Notes: a model not told the origin generated them from the sequence alone. Positions 8,710 through 17,728 are shown, counted from the first letter of the stretch. The stretch: DNA of 64,000 nucleotides from Acidobacteriaceae bacterium (GCA_025350325.1 JANXYB010000082.1:1-64000); one strand, 5' to 3'. Translations and numbers: made by a program.

Positions 8710-10239
8710 ATGGTAAAGAGAACGGTAGTCGTAATAGGCGCGGGACCTGGTGGCTTGGCTTCAGCCATGCTGCTGGCGCGTCGCGGTTATAATGTAAGCG
8801 TCTTTGAGAAGGCTCCTCAGATCGGTGGTCGTACCGCTGAAGTGTTGCTAGGACCCTATCGCTTCGATCTGGGGCCGACATTCCTCATGATGAAGTATGT
8901 GATGGATGAACTGTTCGCTGCTGCGGGCAGAAAGACCAGCGATTATCTCGACTGCCGCCTGCTCGATCCCATGTATCGCCTTAACTTCCCGGATAAGACA
9001 ATGTTAGTCCGGTCGCGACCGTCCGACATGCGGGCTGAGATTGAGCGCGTCTTTCCGGGCGAGGGTGGCGGCCTCGATAAGTTCCTCGCTGCAGAGGGCG
9101 TGCGCTTTAAGAAGCTCTATCCATGCTTGCAAAAGGATTATGGCAGTCCGACCGCATTCTTTGACAAAACATTGCTAGCCGCCGTACCCCATCTTGCCGC
9201 GGGGCGAAGCTTGTACGACGTCCTGTCTACTTACTTCCGTTCTGAGGAACTACGTCTCGCCTTTACTTTCCAGTCAAAGTATCTCGGTATGTCCCCTTGG
9301 GATTGCCCGGGTCTTTTTGCGATGATTCCTTACACCGAGCATGCGCATGGCATCTATCACGTGATGGGAGGATTGTCCCAGATCCCAAAAGCATTCGCCA
9401 AGGTTGCCGTCGAGGAAGGTGCTGAAATCCATACTTCCTGCGGAGTTAAACGTGTACTGCTCAAAGGCCGCAACGCTTGCGGAGTGGAGTTAGAAAACGG
9501 CGACAAGATCGATTGCGACGACGTGGTTATCAATGCTGACTTCGGTCATGCGGTCAGCACGCTGTTCCCGGGCAGCGACTTAGGTAAGTACAATCCGGAG
9601 GCGCTCAAAAAGCGGAAGTACTCCTGTTCGACGTTCATGATGTACCTGGGCCTGGACAGAACCTATCCAGATGCGGAACATCACCTGATCGTCTTCGCGC
9701 AGGATTACAAGCGTTGTTTAGAGAACATTACTAAACACAAGATTCTCTCAGACGATATCTCTATCTATGTTCGCAACGCCGTGACTCTTGACCAGAGTTG
9801 CGCACCGCCGGGGCACTCCGCCCTTTACGTGCTTTGCCCAGTCCCAAACAATACCAGCGGTATCGACTGGGAAAAGCATCGATCCGCCTATCGCGATGTC
9901 ATTCTCAAGCTGCTTGAGGAGAGAACACCTTACAAGAATCTTCGCGATCACATCCAATCAGAGTTGATTGTCACGCCCGCCGACTGGGAGCAAAAGACAT
10001 CGGTGTTCCTTGGGGCGACCTTCAACATGGGACACAGTTGGGATCAGATGCTCTACTTCCGACCGCATAACAAATTCGAACTATTTGGCAATACTTTTCT
10101 GGTGGGAGGCGGAACTCATCCCGGCAGTGGATTGCCTACCATTTTCGAATCGGCGCGCATTTCATCGAACCTGATCTGTGCCAAATACGGCGCACCTGAA
10201 TATTTGCCAAGACCATTTGAAGAACTGGAAATCGCATGA
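8710..10239 (+). CDS. crtN: 4,4'-diapophytoene (or squalene) desaturase, CrtN type
   Basis: The 509-residue FAD enzyme starts with the dinucleotide-binding motif VVVIGAGPGGLASAMLLARR and ends with GGGTHPGSGLPTIFESARI, the CrtI/CrtN C-terminal FAD signature. Several segments match Staphylococcus CrtN as I remember it: FDLGPTFLMM, YSCSTFMMYLGLD, DISIYVRNAVT and ALYVLCPVPNNTSGIDW. CrtN introduces the conjugated double bonds of C30 carotenoids from dehydrosqualene, and in some bacteria from squalene. It is the first gene of a five-gene run whose members overlap or nearly touch; its stop overlaps the next start (ATGA). No crtM is present in the window, so the C30 precursor must come from elsewhere. 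No clear ribosome site was seen before the ATG. Confidence 0.92.
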   Translation: MVKRTVVVIGAGPGGLASAMLLARRGYNVSVFEKAPQIGGRTAEVLLGPYRFDLGPTFLMMKYVMDELFAAAGRKTSDYLDCRLLDPMYRLNFPDKTMLVRSRPSDMRAEIERVFPGEGGGLDKFLAAEGVRFKKLYPCLQKDYGSPTAFFDKTLLAAVPHLAAGRSLYDVLSTYFRSEELRLAFTFQSKYLGMSPWDCPGLFAMIPYTEHAHGIYHVMGGLSQIPKAFAKVAVEEGAEIHTSCGVKRVLLKGRNACGVELENGDKIDCDDVVINADFGHAVSTLFPGSDLGKYNPEALKKRKYSCSTFMMYLGLDRTYPDAEHHLIVFAQDYKRCLENITKHKILSDDISIYVRNAVTLDQSCAPPGHSALYVLCPVPNNTSGIDWEKHRSAYRDVILKLLEERTPYKNLRDHIQSELIVTPADWEQKTSVFLGATFNMGHSWDQMLYFRPHNKFELFGNTFLVGGGTHPGSGLPTIFESARISSNLICAKYGAPEYLPRPFEELEIA

Positions 10240-12125
10240 AAGAAGATTGCCCGGCAAGCCGCATGTCGCGGGCACGAGCAGCGCAAGTCACATGGGCGCG
10301 GCTCTCAGCGTCGCAGCGCGTTAAAGCACTGCGACCTTTACGCCATGCTATTGCGGAACGCATGGACGAGATTGTCAGCGTGATATCGCGTGAAATTGGC
10401 AAGCCCGCGATGGACGCGCTAGCAGGAGATCTGATGGTCTCCCTCGAGCAATTTCGCTACTACGAACGCAATGCAGCGCGCATCCTGCGGCGTTCAAAGA
10501 TTGCCAAGCCATGGTTTCTTTACAGCGGCACCCGCTTTGCCGAGATCAAAGAACCGCACGGCGTCGTGCTCGTCTTCGCGCCCTGGAACTACCCGTTTCA
10601 ACTCGCAGTGATTCCCTTAGCGACCGCGCTGTTTGCCGGCAACGCTGTAATGCTGAAATGCAGCGAACACGCCCCGCGCACGGCGCAACTGATCGCAGAC
10701 CTGTGTAAGAGCGCTTGCCTGCCTGAGGATCTAGTGCAGGTCTCGTGGGAAGATCCGAGCATGGCCGCCTTGCTACTTGAAGCGCGGCCCGATCTCGTCT
10801 TCTTTACCGGCAGCAGCCGTAAGGGCTTGGGGGTCGCAGCCCGAGCAGCGGAGTTACTTATCCCTACGGTGATGGAGTTAGGAGGCAAGGATGCAGCCCT
10901 GGTTTTCGATTCCTGCGATCTCGAAAGAACGGCGAACGGTCTGGCGTATGGCTGCTTCTCAAACGCGGGGCAGGTATGCGTCGGCACCAAACGCATTTAT
11001 GCCCAACAAGGCATCTACGAGAAATTCCTGCAATGCTTTCTGGAGAGCGTGAGTCGGCTTCGCCTGGGCACATCGGTGGAGAGCGACTTAGGTGCCGTGC
11101 ATTTTGAGATGGTGCGGAAACGGATGCACGCTCAAGTAGACGCCGCCGTTGCGAGTGGCGCCAAAATGCATACCCCTTGGTCGAATGAAGAAGAAGTGGG
11201 TGCGCCGTTCATCCTCACCGGGGTCTTACCGGATGCAGCTTTGCTAGTGGAGGAAACCTTTGGTCCGGTCGTTTGCATTGCCCCTTTCGTGACCGAACCC
11301 GACGCGATCGAATTGGCTAACAACTCCTCATTTGCTCTAAGTGCAAGCGTTTGGACAGGTAACAGAGAACAAGGGGATCGGGTCGCAATGCAGTTGCAGA
11401 GCGGCAGTTGCGCCGTGAATGACGTAATTCGTAACATCGGAAATCCTGAAGCCGCCTTCGGCGGAAACAAGTCGAGCGGCTATGGAAGATATCACGGCGC
11501 GGCAGGCTTACTCACTTTCTCACGCGTGAAAACCATCATGACCACCGTCAGCCGGCGTCGAACCGAGATGCATTGGTTCCCGTTCAAAACGCGAACCTAC
11601 AATCGCCTTCGCGCACTGCTCAAGATGCGGCATATCGGCGTTTTGAGAAACCGACTCAAAGCTTTCAAGCAAATATGGGCGATCATGCTAATCCTGACAA
11701 GCGGCCTCGGTTGGGCACAGCCTATATCTGATGCTGAGGGTTCGCTTGCGATCGACGTTGCGCTGCCACCGCATGCGCATGGACAGATTGCTTATATGAT
11801 TTTTGACGCGGCAGATGGTTTTCCCGATAACCGAATCCATGCCGTCAACCACGACTTCGTGCCGGTTGCGCAACCAGATTCTCCAATGCAACACATTGAT
11901 CTTGGTCCTTTGCCACCGGGCCGCTATGCGGTGAGCGTCTACCTTGACGAAAACGGCAATCATAAATTGGACAAGAATTGGATGGGTATTCCAATGGAAG
12001 CGGTTGGAGCCTCGAATAATCCTCAAGCTCGCATGGGTCCCCCAAAGTTTGACGAGTGTGCCTTCGCGCATGGTCGTAAGTCTGAATTAATTTCAATCAA
12101 ACTAGTGCGATGTTGCCGGCAATGA
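10236..12125 (+). CDS. Carotenoid aldehyde dehydrogenase fused to a DUF2141 domain
   Basis: Residues 1-435 form an aldehyde dehydrogenase with Asn118 in APWNYP, general base Glu214 in VMELGGKDA and nucleophile Cys248 in FSNAGQVCVG. Position between crtN and crtP implies oxidation of 4,4'-diapocarotenoid aldehydes to acids, like the ald/CrtNc step. Residues 479-495 are hydrophobic and end like a signal peptide (IMLILTSGLGWAQ). Residues 500-629 are a DUF2141 domain, shown by GRYAVSVYLDENGNHKLD, MGIPMEAVGASNN and GPPKFDECAF. A cytosolic NAD(P)-dependent enzyme is thus joined through one membrane span to a domain expected on the other side of the membrane. The ATG overlaps the crtN stop by four bases; the stop overlaps crtP. 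No frameshift is evident, since one frame spans both parts. Confidence 0.9.
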   Translation: MKEDCPASRMSRARAAQVTWARLSASQRVKALRPLRHAIAERMDEIVSVISREIGKPAMDALAGDLMVSLEQFRYYERNAARILRRSKIAKPWFLYSGTRFAEIKEPHGVVLVFAPWNYPFQLAVIPLATALFAGNAVMLKCSEHAPRTAQLIADLCKSACLPEDLVQVSWEDPSMAALLLEARPDLVFFTGSSRKGLGVAARAAELLIPTVMELGGKDAALVFDSCDLERTANGLAYGCFSNAGQVCVGTKRIYAQQGIYEKFLQCFLESVSRLRLGTSVESDLGAVHFEMVRKRMHAQVDAAVASGAKMHTPWSNEEEVGAPFILTGVLPDAALLVEETFGPVVCIAPFVTEPDAIELANNSSFALSASVWTGNREQGDRVAMQLQSGSCAVNDVIRNIGNPEAAFGGNKSSGYGRYHGAAGLLTFSRVKTIMTTVSRRRTEMHWFPFKTRTYNRLRALLKMRHIGVLRNRLKAFKQIWAIMLILTSGLGWAQPISDAEGSLAIDVALPPHAHGQIAYMIFDAADGFPDNRIHAVNHDFVPVAQPDSPMQHIDLGPLPPGRYAVSVYLDENGNHKLDKNWMGIPMEAVGASNNPQARMGPPKFDECAFAHGRKSELISIKLVRCCRQ

Positions 12126-13645
12126 CAAATCCATCAGCGATACGCGCGGATAAGAAACGGGTGGTTGTGATTGGCGCCGGGCTCGGTGGCATGACGGCTG
12201 CCATTCAACTCGCTCGCGCAGGCTACGCAGTCGATATATTAGAGAAAAATCCCAATGTAGGCGGCAAGCTGAACATCCATCGCGAAGCAGGTTTTAGTTT
12301 CGATTTGGGTCCCTCAATCTTTACCCTTCCGAATGTCTTTCGGCCGATCTTCGAACAGAACGGCAAAACCCTCGACGATTACATCCATCTTGAAAGAGTG
12401 GATCCGCAGTGGCGCAATTTTTTCGAAGACGGGACGGTCGTTGATCTTTGGGAAAATCCAGCTGCCATGCGGCACGAGCTTGAACGACTGAGCCCGGGCG
12501 CGGTCGAGGACTATCAGAAGTTTCTCGAGTACTCAAAGTTGCAGTATGATATCGTCGAACGCGGCTATTTCAAACATGGACTCGACACTTTCTGGGACTT
12601 CGTTAAATTTTACGGAGTGCGAGGTGCCCGCGGCCTCGATTACATGAGGACGATGGCGACCGGTATTGAAACGGTTGTGCACGACCCTTATCTGCGGGAC
12701 ATCCTTGAATACTTCATCAAATACGTGGGATCGTCGGCGTACGATGCGCCGGGCTTTATGAACCTGATGCCCAACATACAGTTGGAGTTTGGCCTTTGGT
12801 ATGTCAGAGGCGGCCTATACGAACTCGCGCGAGCGTTTGAGCAAAGATTACAAGAGACCGGTGTACGCGTATTCCTGAATCATCGCGTTACCGAGATCCT
12901 CAAGGACGGCGCGAACGTGCGCGGAGTGCTTGCTCGCTCTGCGGATGGATCGACCCTAAGCCTCGATGCGGACTTTGTGGTTTCCAATATGGAGGTCATT
13001 CCTGCAAACCAACAGCTCCTGCACAGTTCGCGCAAAGTAATGAAGAAGCTAGAGCGATTTGAGCCAGCCTGTTCCGGAATCGTTGTGCACCTGGGCCTGA
13101 ACCGAATTTACCCGCAGCTCGCACACCACAACTTTTTTTACTCAAGCGACCAGAAGCGCCATTTTCATCGCGTGTTCAAAGAGAAACAACTTCCCGACGA
13201 CCCTACGATCTATCTCGTCGCACCTACGCGCACAGACCCTTCTCAAGCTCCGCCGGGTTGCGACAACATAAAGATCCTTCCCCACATTCCCTATCGCAAT
13301 GATCAACACCCGTATACGCGGGAGGATTGCGTCGATCTCAAGGAGCGATGTCTCGACAAACTCGAGCGCATGGGTCTGACCGACCTGCGTAAACACATCG
13401 TCGTTGAGGATTTTTGGACACCGTTCGATATAGAAGAAAAGTACCTTTCCAACCGGGGCTCTATCTATGGGGTCGTCAGTGACATGCGAAAAAACTTCGC
13501 GTTCAAAGGTCCGAAGAAAAGCCCCGACTTCAAAAATCTCTTTTATGTTGGCGGCAGCGTCAACCCCGGTGGCGGAATGCCGATGGTTACACTAAGTGGA
13601 CTACATGTTGCGCGGCTGATAATGGAGTCAGACGGGCGCCCCTGA
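12122..13645 (+). CDS. crtP: 4,4'-diaponeurosporene/diapolycopene oxygenase, CrtP (CrtNb) type
   Basis: This 507-residue CrtI-superfamily FAD enzyme begins near VVVIGAGLGGMTAAIQLAR and ends with FYVGGSVNPGGGMPMVTLSG. Many segments closely match Staphylococcus aureus CrtP as remembered: FIKYVGSSAYDAPG, SNMEVIPAN, YPQLAHHNFFY, LPDDPTIYLVAPT and MGLTDLRKHIVVEDFWTP. CrtP oxidises the terminal methyl group of C30 carotenoids to the aldehyde, which the preceding dehydrogenase would convert to the acid. I prefer the ATG at 12122, which forms an ATGA overlap with the preceding stop just as at the crtN junction; an in-frame ATG at 12110 would add four residues. It is not a C40 phytoene desaturase by these motifs. 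Confidence 0.93.
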   Translation: MTNPSAIRADKKRVVVIGAGLGGMTAAIQLARAGYAVDILEKNPNVGGKLNIHREAGFSFDLGPSIFTLPNVFRPIFEQNGKTLDDYIHLERVDPQWRNFFEDGTVVDLWENPAAMRHELERLSPGAVEDYQKFLEYSKLQYDIVERGYFKHGLDTFWDFVKFYGVRGARGLDYMRTMATGIETVVHDPYLRDILEYFIKYVGSSAYDAPGFMNLMPNIQLEFGLWYVRGGLYELARAFEQRLQETGVRVFLNHRVTEILKDGANVRGVLARSADGSTLSLDADFVVSNMEVIPANQQLLHSSRKVMKKLERFEPACSGIVVHLGLNRIYPQLAHHNFFYSSDQKRHFHRVFKEKQLPDDPTIYLVAPTRTDPSQAPPGCDNIKILPHIPYRNDQHPYTREDCVDLKERCLDKLERMGLTDLRKHIVVEDFWTPFDIEEKYLSNRGSIYGVVSDMRKNFAFKGPKKSPDFKNLFYVGGSVNPGGGMPMVTLSGLHVARLIMESDGRP

Positions 13646-13647
13646 AT

Positions 13648-14727
13648 ATGTTCGCACTCTTGGTGCTATGTGTCGGCGGTATTCTCGCAGGATTTCTTCT
13701 GCTGCGATTCGTACCTCTAGTGCCTGCGCAGCCCGGCACAGCACCAAAACTTCTATCTGTGAGCGTGGTCATTCCAGCCAGAAACGAAGAGAAGAATCTA
13801 CCTGTGCTGTTAGCGTCTTTGAGCGCAGATGCGATTGTGCCCTTTGAGTTGCTGGTTGTAGATGACGGCTCTACCGACCAGACCGCAGCCATAGCCTTTG
13901 AGTACGGCGCTACTGTAATTACCTCTGCGTCTTTGCCCGAGGGTTGGACCGGGAAGACTTGGGCCTGCCATCAGGGCGCGCTTGCGGCGAGCGGCGAAGT
14001 GTTCTTTTTTCTTGACGCTGATACCTGGTTTGTCCCAGGAGGCTACGCACGAATCGTTAATTACTTTGCCACACTGCCGCAAAATACGGCTTTCTCAATT
14101 CTTCCCTTTCACATAACGCGATGCCGGTATGAAAGTCTGTCGTTGTTCTTCAATATCCTCGTGGCCATGGGTGCCGGCGGATTTGGCAAGCTGGATGCGC
14201 CACACCTTTTTGGTCAAAGTCTGATGATTCGGAAAGACATGTATGCCAAGCCCGGTGGGCATGCGGCTGTGAAGCAGCACGTACTTGAGAATCTCCACTT
14301 CGCCGAATGTGTAAAGCGCTCTGGCGGAAATAATATCGCTTTGGGGGGTCGCGGCACACTGGAGATGAGGATGTTCCCCCACGGGCTCGAGCAACTGCGC
14401 GAGAGTTGGCAAAAGGCCTTCGCCACGGGTGCCGGACAAACTTCCCCGCTAGTGCTTTGGCTCTCTGTTTATTGGCTCGCGTGTGGAGTGCTTGCTCCAT
14501 TCATGCTGATTGGACTCTCTGGTGGTCTGTGGCCAATCGCAATTGGAATCTATCTTGTAAACGTTGCTCAGGTCGCGTGGTATGGCAGCCAGCTTGGAAC
14601 CTTGCCGTGGGCAACGCCGTTGCTGTATCCGATTCCGCTCATCTTCTACTTCGCCACTTTCGGGCAATCCTTCTGGCGACAAAAGCGCAAGCAGCCGGCA
14701 ACGTGGCGGGGACGCGAAGTATGGTGA
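13648..14727 (+). CDS. crtQ: 4,4'-diaponeurosporenoate glycosyltransferase-like GT2, CrtQ type
   Basis: The 359-residue protein has an N-terminal membrane helix, then a family 2 glycosyltransferase fold: SVVIPARNEEKNLPVLLASL, LLVVDDGSTDQTAAIA, FFLDADTWF (a DxD-type metal site) and two or three hydrophobic helices at the C-terminus (about 270-345). The order of motifs, WTGKTWACHQGA and the two-base gap after crtP all support CrtQ, which attaches glucose to the carboxylated end of a C30 carotenoid. The C-terminal WRGREVW resembles the end of the staphylococcal enzyme. It acts at the cytoplasmic face of the membrane. The sugar actually used cannot be told from sequence. Confidence 0.88.
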   Translation: MFALLVLCVGGILAGFLLLRFVPLVPAQPGTAPKLLSVSVVIPARNEEKNLPVLLASLSADAIVPFELLVVDDGSTDQTAAIAFEYGATVITSASLPEGWTGKTWACHQGALAASGEVFFFLDADTWFVPGGYARIVNYFATLPQNTAFSILPFHITRCRYESLSLFFNILVAMGAGGFGKLDAPHLFGQSLMIRKDMYAKPGGHAAVKQHVLENLHFAECVKRSGGNNIALGGRGTLEMRMFPHGLEQLRESWQKAFATGAGQTSPLVLWLSVYWLACGVLAPFMLIGLSGGLWPIAIGIYLVNVAQVAWYGSQLGTLPWATPLLYPIPLIFYFATFGQSFWRQKRKQPATWRGREVW

Positions 14728-15251
14728 TCCGGCTGATCCTGATCAACTCTGTGAGTTGGCTCGTGCTGCAACTTTCAATCGCGGCCGCCGTTACCAGAAT
14801 CAGCGCACAACGTTTCGTCAACGACAACGCGCTGTATCATGTTCGCTCGTGGGAAGTTAAATTCTACCGGCGATGGTTGCGCATTCGCCGTTGGAAACGA
14901 CTGCTACCCGACGGGGCTTCGTGGGTAGGAGGCAGATTCAGCAAAAAACGTTTGGAGACTTCCGACCCCGCCTACCTTAGGCAGTTTTCGCTTGAGTCAA
15001 GACGCGGCGAGGCAGCGCATTGGTTGATGTTCTTTTGCTTTCCGCTTTTCTGCTTCTGGAATCCGCCCTGGGCGTGGTTAATTATCGCCTTCTATGCTGC
15101 CGCAGCAAATCTTCCGTGCATCTTTGTGCAGCGTTACAACCGTGAGACGATACGACAACTCTTGATGCGCCGCAGCGCATTTATAAACATAGGTGAGACT
15201 ACAACCATCTTAAGTGATATGCAAGCGGTGCACAGGAAAGCAACCTCATAG
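14721..15251 (+). CDS. crtO: Glycosyl-4,4'-diaponeurosporenoate acyltransferase, CrtO type
   Basis: The start ATG at 14721 overlaps the end of crtQ (ATGGTGA), giving a 176-residue protein, close to the about 165 residues of staphylococcal CrtO. The product has a first membrane helix (LILINSVSWLVLQLSIAAAV), a basic central part with WKRLLPDGASWVGGRF, then a RRGEAAHWLM motif and a hydrophobic pair near residues 105-140. These features fit the CrtO acyltransferase family that adds a fatty acid to the carotenoid glycoside, the last step of staphyloxanthin-type pigments. An upstream extension of the frame to 14406 lies inside crtQ and is not used. The gene ends the operon and converges on a PilZ gene 38 bases away. 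Confidence 0.85.
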   Translation: MVIRLILINSVSWLVLQLSIAAAVTRISAQRFVNDNALYHVRSWEVKFYRRWLRIRRWKRLLPDGASWVGGRFSKKRLETSDPAYLRQFSLESRRGEAAHWLMFFCFPLFCFWNPPWAWLIIAFYAAAANLPCIFVQRYNRETIRQLLMRRSAFINIGETTTILSDMQAVHRKATS

Positions 15252-15289
15252 TTGCGCTTCGCGAACAATCGATCACGAGCAACTCTAGC

Positions 15290-15886
15290 TCAATGGATTG
15301 TTATCGACTCGGTCGCGGGCAAGAGATTGATTGCTACTAGAAATTTCCTCAAGTCCTGGTGCCCCGCCCATACACTGGGCTCCGCTGAGCAATCCGGCTC
15401 TTCGTCTTTCGAAAGGGCGAAGGAAAACGCGACACCATCCATTCCATTACGCACCACGGTAGACAAAAGAGTGATGCTTTCGATGTCTCGATCCGTTTTC
15501 TGAAGCGTAAGGGGCATCTCTGTTCCTGCCGTCCAGCGCTCGTGCGTGATCATGTAGAAACCCGCAGGGCTTATGTCCACAACTTCATAGACCTCAGAGG
15601 TGCGAACGCGTCCGAGGTAAGCAACAAGATGCGGGAGTTGATGGCGGTCACTCTTGCGCTTATCGGGGTAAAGCCAGCGAATGAATCTCTTCATAAGCGG
15701 ATCTCGCTTGCTCTGAAAAGACATCATTTCATTTCGACTTTCTGCTGTAGAGTCGATACCCGCGCGCGGGTCGAAATGTGGCGAACCATGTTGCGCTGAA
15801 GTTTCGGTCGCATTGGCGATTTTTGGAGCTTGGGCAGGAGAGAATTGTTTTCCTGCGTTTAGATTGGTGGCGTGATTTGTTCCCAT
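15290..15886 (-). CDS. PilZ domain protein
   Basis: The 198-residue protein has a low-complexity N-terminal third and a PilZ domain from about residue 75 to 175. Both c-di-GMP contact motifs are intact: RxxxR at Arg77-Arg81 (RKSDR) and D-x-S-x-x-G at Asp104-Gly109 (DISPAG), followed by GFYMITHERWTAGTEM. It probably binds cyclic di-GMP in the cytoplasm; there is no signal peptide or second domain, so the output is unknown. It is convergent with the carotenoid operon and divergent from the cytochrome locus that begins 550 bases to the right, so it could regulate neither, either or something distant. Confidence 0.88.
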   Translation of the reverse strand: MGTNHATNLNAGKQFSPAQAPKIANATETSAQHGSPHFDPRAGIDSTAESRNEMMSFQSKRDPLMKRFIRWLYPDKRKSDRHQLPHLVAYLGRVRTSEVYEVVDISPAGFYMITHERWTAGTEMPLTLQKTDRDIESITLLSTVVRNGMDGVAFSFALSKDEEPDCSAEPSVWAGHQDLRKFLVAINLLPATESITIH

Positions 15887-16437
15887 ACTCTTGCACTCTT
15901 TCCAACTGAAGCCTTAGCCATAGATGACTTGCATTGGGAACCAGAGGTGTGCATGCATTCCCAGTAATCCAACATTAGCAACTGCGCGGTAGCGGAAACT
16001 ATCCCCCAAAAGACAAGCTGTAATCACATCGGAGTGAGGAGATGGTTACGAAAGATTCGCGTTCTAGCATGCAGAGGGTTGCAAAATAGCCGATTCACAA
16101 GAGCGATTTCGCCGCGACAATGCTCCCCAATCATTAACTTAGGGAGCGAGCACACATCGGTCTCAAGAGACGGGCGAAATATGCACAACTACATCCCCTT
16201 CGATCTTCAAACATTCATCCACAGACAAAGATACAATCGGCCGATTTGCCCAAGTCATGAGACCCAATCTGATCGCCGCCTACATAACGTCCGCGCACCG
16301 CGCTTGATTTTCAACCCGGGAATCGCATGCGTACCACACCAGAACGGCAACGGCAGTGATCTGTACCGCCGATCGTCGCGACCAGAGCTCAAGCTTTCAA
16401 CTCAACTGGTCGAAGTATGTTCTAGGAGCTTACTTCG
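15887..16437. other. Divergent intergenic region, 551 bases
   Basis: This unusually long gap separates the PilZ gene and the first tetrahaem cytochrome. It should contain both promoters. I see an inverted repeat GCTCCC/GGGAGC (16122-16127 with 16142-16147, loop 14) without a T-run, and a ribosome site AGGAG (16424-16428) for the cytochrome. A frame of 135 codons at 16034-16441 shows no family, ribosome site or plausible composition. A promoter was not identifiable with confidence. Confidence 0.45.
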
Positions 16438-17301
16438 ATGAAGCGGTTCATGTTGGTAGTGGGGATAACGCTGGCAGCAGCACCCTTTGCAGGCGCACAA
16501 ATTGTGGCACCCTCCACCGACGTACTCGGCGCGCACCTTAACTACGGTCGCGGATGCACCGCTTGTCATGCGCCACACAGCGGTGCGTCAGGCAACGGCA
16601 ATGCTAAGTCTGCGGATATGGCCTCAGGGCTCACCGCACTTTGGGGTGAAGATACCAGCAGTCTTTTTGGTAAGACCATCACGACTGGAGGCGGCAGGTA
16701 TGTCGAAATCCTGCCGACAAGCATGTCAGCGAACACGCCCGACGTCGCTGGCATGATCACCTGCCTCAGTTGCCACGATGGCAACTATGCCTCGGGCGCA
16801 ATGATGCGCAACAAACTATATGAGACTCTGCCTGCGAGCTACGGCAAGCACAACTCCATCCCCACGCTGCTAGGGAGCAACGGCAGCAGCGCGGGCAGCT
16901 TCATCAACGATCACCCGGTTGGGCTGAACGCGAAAATCAGTTGCGGTGCGCCGCGTTGGGATTGCACGGAGAGCAACGGTGAAATCACCATGAGGGGTGC
17001 AGGATCGAGCCGGTTCGTCTCAAACTACGGCTTTTTTGTGAAACCAGGCAGCTACAACAACACCGCCGTGATTGTATGCACTACCTGCCACAACCCCCAC
17101 GTGATGAACGTAGTGAGTGTTACGAGCGGCTCAAACTCAGGGTTGCCAGCGGGAAATTACGCGACCATGTTTTTCCTGCGCGCTCCCTACAATCCAAATG
17201 ACACAAATCCCATGGCCAACCAGACCGCACAATTTTGCCGCCAATGCCATGCAGACAAATCAAACGAAATGAACGGCAGTACGGCTGGAACCGTGTTCTA
17301 A
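16438..17301 (+). CDS. Secreted tetrahaem c-type cytochrome, paralogue 1
   Basis: The 287-residue product has a signal peptide (MKRFMLVVGITLAAAPFAGA, cut before Q) and four haem motifs, CTACH, CLSCH, CTTCH and CRQCH. Besides the four motif histidines, four more are shared with the paralogue at 19808: in LGAHLNYG, CHAPHSG, NDHPVG and CHNPH. That makes eight, the number needed for four bis-His haems. Two extra cysteines (SCGAPRWDC) are also conserved and may form a disulfide. Long Gly/Ser/Asn-rich linkers and the absence of an anchor suggest export to the periplasm or beyond. It is followed 112 bases later by a small cytochrome c. An electron-transfer role is firm; membership of an extracellular filament or conduit is inference. 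Confidence 0.92.
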   Translation: MKRFMLVVGITLAAAPFAGAQIVAPSTDVLGAHLNYGRGCTACHAPHSGASGNGNAKSADMASGLTALWGEDTSSLFGKTITTGGGRYVEILPTSMSANTPDVAGMITCLSCHDGNYASGAMMRNKLYETLPASYGKHNSIPTLLGSNGSSAGSFINDHPVGLNAKISCGAPRWDCTESNGEITMRGAGSSRFVSNYGFFVKPGSYNNTAVIVCTTCHNPHVMNVVSVTSGSNSGLPAGNYATMFFLRAPYNPNDTNPMANQTAQFCRQCHADKSNEMNGSTAGTVF

Positions 17302-17413
17302 GTTTTCCTATTCTGAGAGTTATGATTTGCTGCCTTGCTTCAGCGTGTGAAAGAATCCATGCCGTAGAGGCTGCTTGTGCTGCCTCGCTCTCAAAATCGC
17401 AAGGAGCCTACTA

Positions 17414-17728
17414 ATGAAAAGATCTCTTCGTTCTCATCTTGTTCTAGCCGTCGTTATTTCTCTGGCCAGTGCTGCGGGTTTTGCCGAGGCCGGCGACGCA
17501 ACCTACAAAGCCAAATGCGCAAGCTGCCACGGCGCAACCGGGACACCCAGCGCAGGCATGGCCAAGATGATGAATATCAAACCCGCATCCGACCCCGATA
17601 TGCAAAAGCTCACCGTCGCCGAGATTGTCACTACTGTGAAAAACGGTAAAGGCAAGATGAAGCCAATCGCCGGACTCAGCGATGAGCAAATCAAGGACGT
17701 GTCAACATACTTCCATGGCCTCAAGTAG
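17414..17728 (+). CDS. Small periplasmic class I cytochrome c
   Basis: AAGGAG at 17401-17406, seven bases before the ATG at 17414, fixes the start and gives 104 residues. A signal peptide (LVLAVVISLASAAGFAEA) precedes a single haem motif in KAKCASCHGATGTP. A conserved Met near the C-terminal half (KMKPIAGLSDEQIKDVSTYF) is placed as the axial methionine of class I cytochromes, such as the c6/c553 type. It is a probable soluble periplasmic shuttle for the multihaem proteins around it. It follows the first tetrahaem gene in the same direction and may share its transcript. A terminator-like hairpin follows at 17825. Confidence 0.93.
   Translation: MKRSLRSHLVLAVVISLASAAGFAEAGDATYKAKCASCHGATGTPSAGMAKMMNIKPASDPDMQKLTVAEIVTTVKNGKGKMKPIAGLSDEQIKDVSTYFHGLK

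Noticed and set aside
8710-13645. crtN and crtP considered as C40 phytoene desaturase and ketolase
   Set aside because: Internal motifs match the C30 enzymes of Staphylococcus, and the companion crtQ and crtO genes occur only with C30 pathways.
16034-16441. Open frame of 135 codons before the first tetrahaem cytochrome
   Set aside because: No ribosome site, no recognisable family, odd composition rich in Arg/Ser/His, and it runs through the region that must hold the promoter of the cytochrome gene.
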